From contig CM076991.1 in the NCBI GenBank assembly GCA_039090855.1, positions 73,101,349 through 73,165,348 of the forward strand: 64,000 nt of DNA, given 5' to 3'. Below are positions 30,151-40,917 of the stretch, piece by piece. The stretch's first letter is position 1, and each line of letters opens with the position of its first letter. The notes below the pieces were generated by a model. It was not told the DNA's origin. It ran no database searches and saw only the letters and a program-made list of their open reading frames with translations. The stretch comes from Macrothele yani. Lineage: Eukaryota; Arthropoda; Arachnida; Araneae; Macrothelidae. The position numbers were made by a program, and so were the translations under genes.

Positions 30151-32535
30151 AGAATGAAACTTCAGTAGGTAAATTCCGTCACGGCAACAGAAACCAGCGT
30201 GGAAATACTCTCGTAGAGTTTGCAGAGGCAGAAGGGTTTTTCATCTTGAACTCCTTTTTCAAGAAAAAGCCACACAGGAAATGGACATGGAGACATCCAA
30301 ATGGGACGACAAGTGAAATTGATTTTATTATGTGTAAGAAAAAATTCGTCATAGAAGACTGCAGTGTGCTAAACAAGTTCAACACAGGCAGTGACCATAG
30401 ATTGGTGAGATGTAAGATGCACCTCAACACTAAACTCGAACGTAGCAAGCTCATAAGACAAACAAAATGTATTGACATAACCAACCTTAAAAAACACCAT
30501 AATACCTTCAAATTGGAACTGAAGAACAGGTTCTCTGCTTTAGAAGGCCTAACATCGGAAGTGGATATTTCTGAAGTTAACAGAAAAGTAACCAAAGCTC
30601 TTATGGAAACAGCAACAAAATTAGCTGGGTCTAAGAACAAATTGCATGTGAACAAATTATCAGGAAAAACCAAAATGTTGATGCAAAAAAGAAGAGAGAT
30701 GAGGAAAACTAAAGAAGATGTGACTTCCAAAGTGGAATATATAGAGCTATGCAAGACAGCACGAAAAAGTATCACTGAAGACGTAAGGAAATTCAACTGT
30801 GAAGTAGTAAGGAAAGCAATTGAAAACAACCAAAGCCTAAAGATAGCAAAGGGACATCTCAGTAAGGGAAAAAAACAGATTATGGCACTGAGAAAAGAAG
30901 ATGGTTCTGTAACAAGAAATAGAGGCGAAATTTTGACAAGAGTGAAAGATTTCTACTCCACATTATATGAAAGGGATGATACATGTACCCCCAGAAATCA
31001 TGAAAGGTACCAGTACCAGAATTCTTCCAGTCCTTCCAGCAGAAGTTGCACATGCAATCAAGAACATGAAGCGGGGAAAAGCTCCAGGAGAAGATGGAAT
31101 TACTGTAGACATCATACAAGAAGCAAGTGGAGAAATCGAAACAGTACTCGCCCAAATTTTTACTCGATGCCTTAATGAAGGGAAAATTCCTGAGGATTGG
31201 AACAACGCTACAATGATCCTGCTACATAAAAAAGGTGACATTGAGGATCTCAGGAACTACAGACCTATCAGCCTCCTATCAGTGGTTTATAAAATCTTCA
31301 CTAAAGTTCTTTCACACCGCTTGAAGGTGACACTGGACATGGCTCAACCGAGAGAACAAGCTGGATTCAGGAGTGGCTACAGCACAATAGATCATATCCA
31401 CGTACTGAGAGAACTAATTGAAAGAGCGAGGGAATATGAACTTCCATTGTGCATGGCTTTTATCGATTATGAAAAAGCCTTTGATTCGGTGAAACCATCA
31501 GCAGTTGCAATGGCTCTGAAATCCTGCGGTATTGAAGATGCATACATTAATATTATTAATAACATCTATGATAATGCAAGTGCAAAGATTAGGCTGTTTG
31601 AAAATACAACACACGTAAAAATTGGAAAAGGAGTGAGACAAGGTGACACCATATCTCCGAAGCTCTTTAATGGCACATTGGAAAATGTCTTTCAATCACT
31701 GAACTGGGAAAACAAAGGGATAATGATTAATGGAGATTATCTAACCCACCTTCGTTTTGCTGATGACATAGTCCTTTTTGCAACTACCCCATCAGAGCTA
31801 CAGAGTATGATCCAGGAACTTGCTGACAAGAGTAAAGAAGTGGGATTAAAAATGAACTTTCAGAAGACAAAAGTGATGTACAATGCTTTTACAAGAAATG
31901 AAGATTTATCGATTGATGGAGAAAAGCTGGAGATAACAGACACGTACGTTTATCTTGGACAGCAGATATCAAGTGAGGGTCACATTGATGAAGAAATTAA
32001 TCGGCGTACAAAACTTGCCTGGAGAGCTTTTGGAAGAAACAGCATAATTTTCAAGAGCAATATGCCATTATGTCTTAAAAGAAAAGTGTTTGATCAATGC
32101 ATCCTTCCAGTGCTTACGTATGGTGCAGAGACGTGGACCTTAACTAAAAGAGACATACAAAGGCTGCAGACAACTCAAACAGGCATGGAGAGGTGCATGC
32201 TTGGTGTAACCAGGAGAGATAAGAAGAGGAACTCGTGGATCCGAAAAATGACGAGAGTGGAAGACATCATGATCAGAGTTAAATCCCTGAAAAGGCAATG
32301 GGCTGGACATACTGCCAGAAGGACAGACCATCGATGGACAGCCGAAATTTTAGATTGGATTCCAAGGGACAGGAAAAGACCCAGAAGAAGACCACATGGA
32401 AGATGGGTGGATGAAATTCGAAAGTATGCGGGAGTGACATGGAGGAGACTGGCACAAGACAGACCGTTGTGGAGGAAACTTGGGGAGACCTTCGTCCAGC
32501 AGTGGATTGATAATGGTTGACAATGATCATGATGA
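30151..32535 (+). mobile_element. RTE-like LINE, copy 2 (5' truncated)
   Basis: Begins abruptly at AGAATGAAACTTCAGTAGGT, which is inside the endonuclease of copy 1, about 20 bp after the Tc1 at 28701-30131 ends, and runs to the family 3' end (GATAATGGTTGACAATGAT). 5' truncation is normal for LINE insertion. Confidence 0.9.
30246..32520 (+). pseudogene. RTE-like reverse transcriptase with a single frameshift
   Basis: Two long frames overlap: 30246-31175 carries the end of the endonuclease (KWTWRHPNGTTSEIDFIMCK, GSDHRLVRCK) and the linker, and 30967-32520 the whole reverse transcriptase (KRGKAPGEDGIT, NYRPISLLSVVYK, AFIDYEKAFDSVKP, GVRQGDTISPKLFN, FADDIVLF, GLKMNFQKTKVM) and the C-terminal region (LKRQWAGHTARRTDHRW, RRRPHGRWVDEIRK, ending QQWIDNG). 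They are separated by one extra C in a C-run near 30988-30992, where copy 1 reads GTACTCCAGACATC. Otherwise there is no stop, so this is the best-preserved reverse transcriptase in the window. It lacks the N-terminal endonuclease motifs because of the 5' truncation. Confidence 0.9.
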
Positions 32536-32981
32536 TGACATAGAAAGAGTGACAGAGGTGGAGGCGTAGTTGGGCAGAAGCGACTAAGCCCCTGCTTGTC
32601 ATTTCTTAAGTGATGACTATGAGATGCTAAGCTGCTGTTTGAAAGCTTCCAGGTAACCTGTTCGTTGTCTACAAAGAAGTCTGGTTGTGGGGACATTTCA
32701 CTAAATGTATGCCTCTGCGACTTGGAAAATAGTGCTAAAGAGAAATTCTTGTCCCTGCGTGAGAGAGAAAGAGCTTTCATCATCTCGTTCACTTGTTTTC
32801 GTCCACTAGAAGCTGAAGTGGTTTTACGATGCTTGTGCCGGAGAAAAGAGCTTTTATTTTTATTTTATTTTTGGCGGGATTCTTGTGCCCTTGGTTTTTG
32901 AGGGTGAAAGGGTGTCTGGCCATTGAGCATGCATTATAAGAAGTGGATACCACCGAGCAGCAGCGAAGGACAACCCGCGTT

Positions 32982-33207
32982 TGCGGACCCGGTGGCGCAG
33001 TGGTCTAAGAGCTGGATTATGATTATTCGTCCGAGATGGATCCGGGTTCGAATCCCGGTGGGGCATGGATTTTGTGTTTGCCTTACGGCTCTGGCTCTCT
33101 CCCTTCCCTGGAGTCAGTGGCCCTAAATTAGGGACGGGCGACTGTTGCCCATTGAGTTGCTCACGATGGTCGTTAAACCTTCAATCAAAACAAAACAAAA
33201 CAAAAAA
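32982..33207 (+). mobile_element. tRNA-derived SINE, family 1, copy 2 (best preserved)
   Basis: The head keeps a clear A box (GGTGGCGCAGTGGTCTAAGAG) region and B box (GGGTTCGAATCCC), followed by the family body (CCCTAAATTAGGGACGGGCG, TTGAGTTGCTCACGATGGTC) and an AAAAC-repeat tail. A possible imperfect duplication (CGCGTTT before, CTCGTTT after) flanks it. Confidence 0.88.
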
Positions 33208-33639
33208 CTCGTTTAAAGATGGAGAAAAAGTGAAACCGAAGAAGAAGAGTAAGAAGAGTTGAAGTATGACATCAGTAAATCTCTGATATCATTGCGTGAA
33301 TCCACGGAAAAGATACTAGAACAGTAAACTCAAAAATGAAAAGTCACGCTAGTTGTGGGGTTATTTTGACAACAGCGATAAGAAACGCGCAGCTCAACCA
33401 CCACCAAGCAAATTCAAAGAATGTGATTTATTTTTGATATTTCAAGAGAGTTATGTTTTCTTTGAGCTTTTGTTATTTCACATTTTGTATTTTATCAAAT
33501 TGTTTCATTTTTGGCATAATTATTCTTTAATGAAGTAAATTAACGAAAGGAGATTAAAAACAAAGCAAAATTTGCGTCTGTATTAGCCCCCCCCCCCTTT
33601 TGATTCTGGGACTTTGCTACGGGCCTGTGTGGGGACCCT
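33208..33639. other. Spacer
   Basis: AT-rich, with a GAAGAAGAGTAAGAAGAG purine tract at 33238-33257 and a C-run at 33586-33597. No gene recognised. Confidence 0.4.
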
Positions 33640-35085
33640 TGCCTCTTCTGGGTACCTCATGACATCCAAAATCCTAGTCACATGGATGGGGTCATGGAGG
33701 CTTTAGCTACATACGATCTTGATGATACAGACGAGGTCATCTCGACTGTTAGTTACCTCGAGGTAACTCGACACATCAAAAAGCTAAAGGTGAAGAAAGC
33801 TCCCGGAAGAGATGGAGTTTCGGCAAGAGCTGTTCAACTGCTCCCTGAGAGCTAGGTTCTGGTACTGGTGGATATTTTCAATGGGTCTCTCCGGTTGAAG
33901 TATTGCCCAAACCTGGAACCAATCATACCTTACCTGAGAACTACCGTCCAATATTTCTCTTGCCCGTCCAGGGTAAGCTCCCGGAGAGGGTCATCCTCTC
34001 TTGGCTTCTTGAGTTCTGTGAAGCTAATGGTGTGATTCCTGACGAACTGGGTGGTTTCCGGGCGCAGCATGCTACGACTCACCAGTTGATCAGACATACG
34101 GAATTCGCTTCTGAAGGACGAGATAAGAGCGAGCGTTCCACTGCTGTCTTCCTAGACATCAGCAAGCCTTTCCACCGCGTTCGGCATGACGGATTCCTAC
34201 ACAAGTTGCAGAAGATTCGTTGCTCTCGCCCACTTGTTGAGCTGATTGGCTCGTACCTGAACAGCCGCAGTTTCATTGTTAAGATTAACGGTGAGCTTTC
34301 TTCGGAAACGAAGATTCGGGCTGGCGTTCCTCAGGGTTCGGTTCTTGGACCAACGATGTTCTCCATTTATCTGTACGACTTACCCAAACCCAAAAAAGGG
34401 CAGGTCATGATGTAAGCATATGATACAGCTGTTGTATAAGGTCCCTGAACAAAAGCAGAGCAGTGAAGCTCCTCCAGGATTTTCTCTCTCAGCTGGAAAC
34501 CTACTTCACTGACTGGCGGATCAAGATCAATCCATCTAAGAGCAGTGCGCTGTTGTTTTTTGGATCTCTCCAAGGAGTACCGAAACTCGTTATGTTTCAA
34601 GAAACAATCCCCTGGGCTACCTCCACTAAGTACCTAGGCCTCCAACTCGATTGTCGACTTTCGTGGGTGGCGAACACCAGCTACCGCACGAATAAAGCTA
34701 GACAATGCCTTGGGCAGCTAGCTCCACTACTCCGCCGGAAAAGCTTCCTTACAACACGACACAAAGTACTGATGTATAAGACGGTCGTCAGGCCGGTGCT
34801 TACGTACGCCTCCTCCATCTGGATTGGTATTAGTAGGAATCAGCGAGAGAGAATCGAGAGGGTGCAGAGCCGAGCACTTCGGAACCTGAGGAACAGACTT
34901 GGAATCGAGAAAGTACATGAGTTTTCCACCAGACTCACCAAAACGTTCTTCAAGAAAGCGGAAACCCACCCTAATAGACTTGTTAGGGGGCGGTTGATTA
35001 CAATCCCAGCGAATTCCTTAGGTATCCCAGAACTAAGGCGGCGATCGTTGACCCCCTTGACACAGAGAGTAAGTATGTGAACACT
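33640..35085 (+). pseudogene. Jockey-like LINE reverse transcriptase remnant
   Basis: Frames read KKLKVKKAPGRDGVSARAVQ near 33780, then (33903-34415) ENYRPIFLLPVQGKLPERVI, DELGGFRAQHATTHQLIRH, AVFLDISKPFHRVRHDG, GVPQGSVLGPTMFSIYLYDL, and after a break (34463-35080) DWRIKINPSKSSALLFF, TKYLGLQLDCRLSW, VLMYKTVVRPVLTYASSIW. This order and wording are typical of Jockey-clade reverse transcriptases. The catalytic YADD block is damaged: near 34416-34435 only AYDTAVV remains after a stop. No endonuclease part is seen, so the copy is 5' truncated. It is unrelated to the RTE-like copies except at motif level. Confidence 0.85.
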
Positions 35086-36112
35086 GGTGGGTGTTAGAGA
35101 GACCACCACCCCTTATTTTTCAGATTGGCATCGAGATGGTGAAAATGGATTCTGCTCGGGCATTTGGATTTGGTATCGTTGAGTTTCAGTCACTCCCTGG
35201 TGCGTCGGCGGCCGGGTGTTGTTGTGGTTCTCTGTGTTGTTGTGCAGTGCTTCGTTCCCTTTGCCATCCTTCCCCTCAGTCTGGTGTCACGGATCACCCT
35301 CTCCTATCACTATATTTTTCTGTTTGTCTTTCTTATTGAGTTCACTTACTCAGATCTCCTAGCTTCCTATTTCTAAGGGCAGTTTTAGACCTGGGGTCAG
35401 ACACTCCCTTCCTAAAACTTTTTCAAATATCGTGATACCGTGCCTCCTCTGGGGCCCAAGCTCCAGCTCGAGAAATTACCCAGAAGCCAGCGCCTCTAAC
35501 AACTCGGTCACGCGAGCATCCTTTTGTGTTACCCATAAGGAATCAGAAAATCCGATTATGAGATTACGAGATTAGATTTGTTGGAGCCAGTAGTGAGTTC
35601 AGTATAAATGTCAGTGGCAACGAAACCAACTAGACTTGTCGCTCAGCCTAGTTGGCTCTTTAATTTTTCTATATTCCTTTCCATAGTATCGGTTCAGTAA
35701 AAGAGATGCCACCTCCTATAACGTTATTTTGAGGACTGCTGTTTTGACAAAGTAGTTCCCCATTTTCTGTAGTCTCTACACTCCAACACTTGTGCTCGTG
35801 TGAAGCCCAACTACTTTATGACTGTTGAGTTTCATCTTTGGAATGCGAACATTCGATTATGATACGGGTGTGCTTGTATATAAAACACAGTATACCTTGT
35901 TATTGCATGACAAAAAATTCCTTTTCCCTGCTTTTCTTCCAACTAACCACGAAAAGTTCTTTAGCGCAGTTAAGCTTAGAGAAAAAAGTGCCTCAGAGCC
36001 TCTACCCGCCCTGAGGCTCTTCTACATCACTCCCAACTGTGCAAGCTATTTCTGTGCGGTAGAATTATTTTTCTCATCGTCATTTTACTGTTTTCAGCAA
36101 TTTCAAAGTTAC
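35086..36112. other. Spacer with SINE fragments
   Basis: Holds a SINE family 2 tail fragment (35340-35410) and, on the minus strand near 35425-35520, a possible degenerate tRNA-like head (GACCGAGTTGTTAGAGGCGC) of another SINE. The frame 35825-36289 is open but crosses into the foldback element that starts at 36113 and shows no known domain. Confidence 0.4.
35340..35410 (+). mobile_element. SINE family 2 tail fragment
   Basis: Matches the right part of the SINE at 12643-12962: AGATCTCCTAGCTTCCTATT, GACCTGGGGTCAGACACTCC and CTTCCTAAAA correspond to the same blocks there. Only about 70 bp are preserved. Confidence 0.65.
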
Positions 36113-38403
36113 CACTATAAAAAAGCAGTTTTGTTCACCGGTTGCCGGAAAACCGCCACACAAGGAAACTGCCACATGTTTTTCGTTAAGGGGCCGGGCA
36201 CAAATTGCTGTTCCTCCGAGGAACACTTTGAATGTGTGGCAGTTTTTCAAATTTCCGAATTATGTGTGGCAGTTTTCCAAGATGCCTAACGACGGGAAGG
36301 AGTTCTTTTGTTAATCTGAATTTTCATGCTGGTTCATACTTACGGCAACTAGCCTCAAAAGTTCAACGGTGAAGGGGGCGTGGGGGCTATAAAGATTGCC
36401 GTTTCTTGGCCTATACTGAGAATTGAATTAGGAACTCCAAACAAATTTCGAGAAAACGTTCTATGTAAGCCGAGAGAGAACTCTACTTTAATTTGAAGAA
36501 ATAAATTGTTGTGACTTAGTACGTTTCTTAAAACTACAGTGTTCGAAGAAACAACGGAATCACAGCATGACTCATGATGTGTTCAGAAAAGGACGATAGG
36601 ATAGGGTGGGATTTTATAATAACGCTGCACTTTTACTTAGGCACTAAATACTAAATATCGGTATTTACATAACATATCAAGTTTGTACTATATTTTTTTA
36701 GTTAATTAATTCATAGGCCCTACACCTTGGCCTTTTAAACAGTTTTTAATACGCCTACTTCATATTCATAGCGTTCACGTATCAAATCAAGTCAATAGCA
36801 TTGCGCTTTTACTTAGGCACTAAATATTAAAGCCACAGGCCCCAGGCCTAGTACTTTTAAACAGTTTTTATTCTACTAGTGTTATATTCACAACGTTTTC
36901 ACATCAAATCAAGTTAATAATATTGTGTTTTTACTTAGGCACGAAATATTAATTCATAGGCCCTAGGCCTTTTGACTGTTATTAATCCGTCGACTTGATA
37001 TTCATAACGTTTACGTATCAACTCAAGTTAATAGCATTGCTCTTTTACTTTGGCACTAAATATTAATTCATAGGCCTTTGGCCTAGGCCGCTTTGACAGT
37101 TTTTATACTACCAATTTCATATTCACAACGTTTAAACAACAAATCAAGTTAATAATATTGCACTTTTATTTAGGCACGAAATATTAATTTATAGGCCTAG
37201 GCCTTTTAATGATTGTTATTCTACTTTACATTTACTGCCTAACTAAAAGCGCAATGGTATTAAAAGCTGTCTAAAAGGCCAAGGTATAGGGCCTATGAAT
37301 TAATTAACTAAAACAAATATTACATACTTGATATGTTATGGTAGATATTTATTCATAACGTTCACACATCAAGTCAAGTTAGTAATATTGCGCTTTTACT
37401 TAGGCACTCAATATTAATTCATAAGCCCTAGGCCTAGAGCCTATGACTTTATATTTACTGCCTAACTAAAAGCGCAGTGATATTAACTTGAGTTGTACAT
37501 ACACTTTATGAATATGGGGTCGACGAATTTAAAACTGTCAAAAAGGCCTAGGCTAGGGCCAATGAATCAATACTTTGTGCGTAAGTATACGCCCAGTGTT
37601 ATTAACTTGATTCGCTGTGTAAACGTTATGAATATGACATTGGTAGAATAAAAACTGCTTAAAAGGTCTAGGACTAGGGCCTATGAATTGATATTTCGAG
37701 CCTAAATAAACGCCCAATATTATTAACTCGATTTGCTGTGTAAATGTTGTGAATATGGCATTGGTAGAATAAAAACTGTTTAAAAGGCCAAGGGTTTTAA
37801 TATTTAATGCCTAAGTAAAAGCGCAATGATACTGATTTGATACGTAAACGTTATGAATATGAAGTCGGCGGTTTAAAAGCTGTTAAAAAGGCGAACGTGT
37901 AGGACCTATGAATTAATTAAGTAAAAGAAAAATATTACAAACTTGACATGTTATGTAAAATTAAAAAATCCCACCCTGTCGTCCTTTTCTGAACACAGCA
38001 TGAGTCATGTTGTAATTCTAGTTTTGCTTACATAGAACGCTTACTCGAAATTTGTTTAGAGTTCCCAATTCAATTTTCAATATAAGCCAAGAAACGGCAA
38101 TCTTTATAGCCACCACCACCACCCTCCTCCCCCGTTGAACTTTTGGGGCCAGTTGCCGTAAGTATGAACCAGCATGAAAATTCGGACAAACAAAAGGCCT
38201 CCTTCCCGTTGTTAGGCACCTTGAAAAACTGCCACACATAATTAGGAAACTTGGAAAGCTGCCACACATTCAAAGCGTACCTCGAAAGAACAGCAATTTG
38301 TGCCCGGCCCCTTAATGAAAAACATGTGGCAATTTTCCAAGTTGCTGAAAGATGTGTGGTAGTTTTCTTGTGCGACAGTTTTCCTGTGAAGCGGTTTATA
38401 GTG
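36113..38403. mobile_element. Foldback element with tandem-repeat arms
   Basis: The two ends, CACTATAAA at 36113 and its reverse complement ending at 38403, open into long inverted arms (about 36113-36740 and 37880-38403) that share runs such as GGGGCCGGGCACAAATTGCT, TTCATGCTGGTTCATACTTA and AAAGATTGCCGTTTCTTGGC. The left arm has ~90 extra bases near 36470-36560. Inward, each arm continues into ~120-bp tandem repeats carrying TTTTACTTAGGCAC(T/G)AAATATTAA and ATAGGCCCTAGGCC: plus-oriented at about 36808, 36928, 37044, 37163 and 37393, minus-oriented at 37235, 37455, 37570, 37690 and 37805. No transposase is encoded. The architecture matches that of foldback (FB-like) elements. No target duplication was found. 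Confidence 0.85.
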
Positions 38404-38599
38404 AACCATGCGCACCATGTATACCGGGTGTCTCAAAAAAGTTGAAACAAGCTTTTATCTCTTTAACGGTTGATCACAGATGCATACTGTCAATTAAAAA
38501 AATACTCAAAATGACGTGAAGACCTACGATATGGCAGTTGCACCCCTGTGGGTGGCATGTGCATGAAAATGAATACAAAATAATTATACAACCTTAGCA

Positions 38600-38916
38600 G
38601 TTGTGCAATATACTGATTAGTCGAAAAATAAATAAATAAATAAATAAACGTCCACGTTGTTCTCCTTACAAAACTCGCGGAGATATTCGCGATGAAAATT
38701 GTAAAAAATATATAATCTGGAGCCCGTTTACGGGCGAACAGTAGGTAGCTTGCTTCGCTGCATAGCTTTCTAGCTCTGAAAGCGAATAAGGAAAGAGCTC
38801 TCGCGTGTGCGGGAAATCATCGCTCCAGACGATACATTTTTACAATTTTCATTGCGAATATCTTCGCGAGTTTTGCAAGCAGAATGATTTTTTGACTAAT
38901 TAGGACATTGTGCAAC
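38600..38916. repeat. Imperfect inverted repeat, MITE-like
   Basis: The left arm 38600-38723 (GTTGTGCAATATACTGATTA, AAAACTCGCGGAGATATTCG, AAAATTGTAAAAA, CTGGAGC) is the imperfect reverse complement of 38822-38916; the left arm is longer by an ATAA microsatellite (38625-38650). A ~98-bp loop separates them. No coding capacity. It could be a small non-autonomous DNA element; terminal duplications were not identified. Confidence 0.75.
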
Positions 38917-38930
38917 TTTTTTAGATTGAA

Positions 38931-39329
38931 CTTTTTTCAGCACCAAACGTGGATCATTTGCTTACCAGCATGCACTCTAGCTATTTGAAAAGTTTCGATG
39001 TTGTAGCGTTATTTCTTCTAGGTGCGCAAATTTCATTGTCCGTGAGTGTATGTATAATATTATAAATCCCAGGATAGGGTTATTTTCCTGTCCCGTCACA
39101 AATTGACGTGCGAATGCATGGGGTTAATTAAGCACTGGGCCCCGGACGCCAAGTGCTCATAAATGGTAATTGTTCTTGATATTACTGTTTGCTGTATATT
39201 TATAATTCGACACTTGTTTTGTTGTTCCAAACTACTTTATGCAACATTGTTTTCCCTGCAAAGTTAGTAGAGGTTGACTGCAGATAAATGGTGCTCGTCC
39301 ATAAAAATTTTCTGAATAAAACAATTTTT
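38931..39329. other. Spacer
   Basis: AT-rich, no gene recognised. It ends at the outer boundary of the large palindrome. Confidence 0.4.
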
Positions 39330-39437
39330 AGCACGTCTTTTGTAAAAAAAGATCGTGCTTATGTTACCGGTTTGTCCGTCCGTCCGTCCGTCAGTCCGTC
39401 CGTCCGTTCGTCTGTACCTACGATATCTCTGCAAATA

Positions 39438-40917
39438 CACTGGCATGCAAAAATTTAGGACGAGACGGTTTTTCGAATGTAACGTCCTGCACAAGTGTTC
39501 CACATCGACTCAAATCATACCATAAGATCCCCAAGATGTAAGAATATGGGACAAGTGAGCAAAACCGTCCAAACAAGGACTTTATTGAAAAGGTTGCTTC
39601 GAGCACAACTGGACAGAAGACAGAAACGTCCACGTGACAGGCGGCTGCCAAGAAAAATCCAGTCTTTAGTAGGGGATATGATCACCCCTGACTGCGTTGC
39701 AGGATTTACAACGTCTGTCCATGCTGAGGACGAGGTTGTCAAGGAGTTGTTGAGGCATCGCGGCCCAATTAATGTTGCAGCTGCGGAATCGTTGCAGGCG
39801 GCGGGTGACGTGCTGCCAAGCGTCTCCCGAGAAAGTCCCACACGTGTTCGATTGGATTTAGGTCAGGGGGCCTTGCGGGCCAATCCATGCGTTGAATATC
39901 TTCACTCTCCAACAGCTCTGCGACAGTCACTGTACGATGAGGTGGAGCGTTGTCATCCATGAAGAGGAACTCAGGACCCACGCACAGCACCTCTAAACAG
40001 ACGCACCTGAGGCAGCAGAACCTCGGTACAATAGCGGACACCAGTGACTGAACCTCCTTGGAAGATGTGGAGGTCAGTACGGCTACCAAGCATGATACCG
40101 CCCCAAACGAGAACTCCGTCACCTCCAACCGGTCCCTTTCGATGATGTTGGAGGCGTGATTGCGTGTTCCCTGCTCTCTCCAGATGTGTATACGTCCAGA
40201 ATCGCTCGTCAGACTAAATCGGCTCTCATCCGTAAAGAGAACTCGGCCCCCAATGATAATGTGTCCAGTCCTTGTGTTCCTGGCACCACAGAAACCGCCG
40301 CACACCGTACGTCGTGCAAATAGACCACCTTTGTGCAGCCTACTGGCCATGGTAAAACGCGATAACGGACGTCCAGTTGTCTGTTCTCCCGCTGTCTGCC
40401 GTCTGTCTCTTCTCGCCTGTTGGACAATATACAAGTCGTCCGCCGCCGTGGTTGCTCGTGGACGACCACTGCTAAACTCTAGGACAGCTGTTCCTGTAGT
40501 TTGAAATGCTCTCCAAGCTCGTGAAACGATGCTGTGAGCGATCCCGAACTCCTCGGCCACACTAGTCACACTTCGACCTTCTTCCAGCTTCCCAATGACG
40601 CGACCTTGGGTAAAGTCATCCAGATGTCGTCTACTGAGTAGCCTGTTGGCCATATGACAGGGTGGCAGCAACTCGACGTCGTTCAAACCGATGTACACTG
40701 TGCAATATCTTTCACCAAATTGCTGAGCGTACACCGCCCGTGTGCTTTATACACTTCCGACACCCCCTACCCACTCCACGTCATGCTGCATATATGCGCA
40801 TGTCCTACCGTACTGAACCCTAGTCTATCTCCTGAGTGGTCTTTCGGTCCGTTCTGCCTGCTCGTTCCGCTGTTATGCTAATTTCACCTCTTCGTCCTTA
40901 ATTTTTGCACACCAGGG
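39438..40917 (-). mobile_element. Tc1-like element, family 3 (DD34E), inside left palindrome arm
   Basis: The 1,480-bp element starts CACTGGCATGCAAAAATTTA and ends with the reverse complement CCCTGGTGTGCAAAAATTAA. TA lies at 39436-39437 and 40918-40919. When it is removed, the host sequence joins as in the third repeat unit (CTCTGCAA then CCGATTTGAAAAATT), so it inserted after the repeat unit existed. Confidence 0.93.
39666..40653 (-). pseudogene. Tc1 family 3 transposase with compensating frameshifts
   Basis: Begins at 40653 with MANRLLSRRHLDDFTQGRVI, helix-turn-helix EFGIAHSIVSRAWRAFQTTG and SGRPRATT. The catalytic core has VLFTDESRFSLTSDSGRIHIW (first aspartate), MDDNAPPHRT (second) and DLNPIEHVWDFLGRRLA (glutamate), with 34 residues between the last two. 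One continuous frame covers 39769-40653, but from about 40140 to 39975 it reads an alien sequence, while the shifted frame there gives the expected GVLVWGGIMLGSRTDLHIF. Two opposite indels therefore bracket about 55 wrong residues. A further frameshift near 39770 moves the true C-terminus (LDNLVLSMDRRCKSC, GDHIPY) out of frame. Not functional. Confidence 0.88.

Noticed and set aside
35825..36289. 154-codon plus-strand frame as a gene
   Set aside because: Its second half lies inside the foldback element arm, and the first half has no recognised domain.
39380..39412. GTCC microsatellite as a CRISPR-like or direct-repeat array
   Set aside because: Simple tetranucleotide repeat without spacers; the sequence is eukaryotic.
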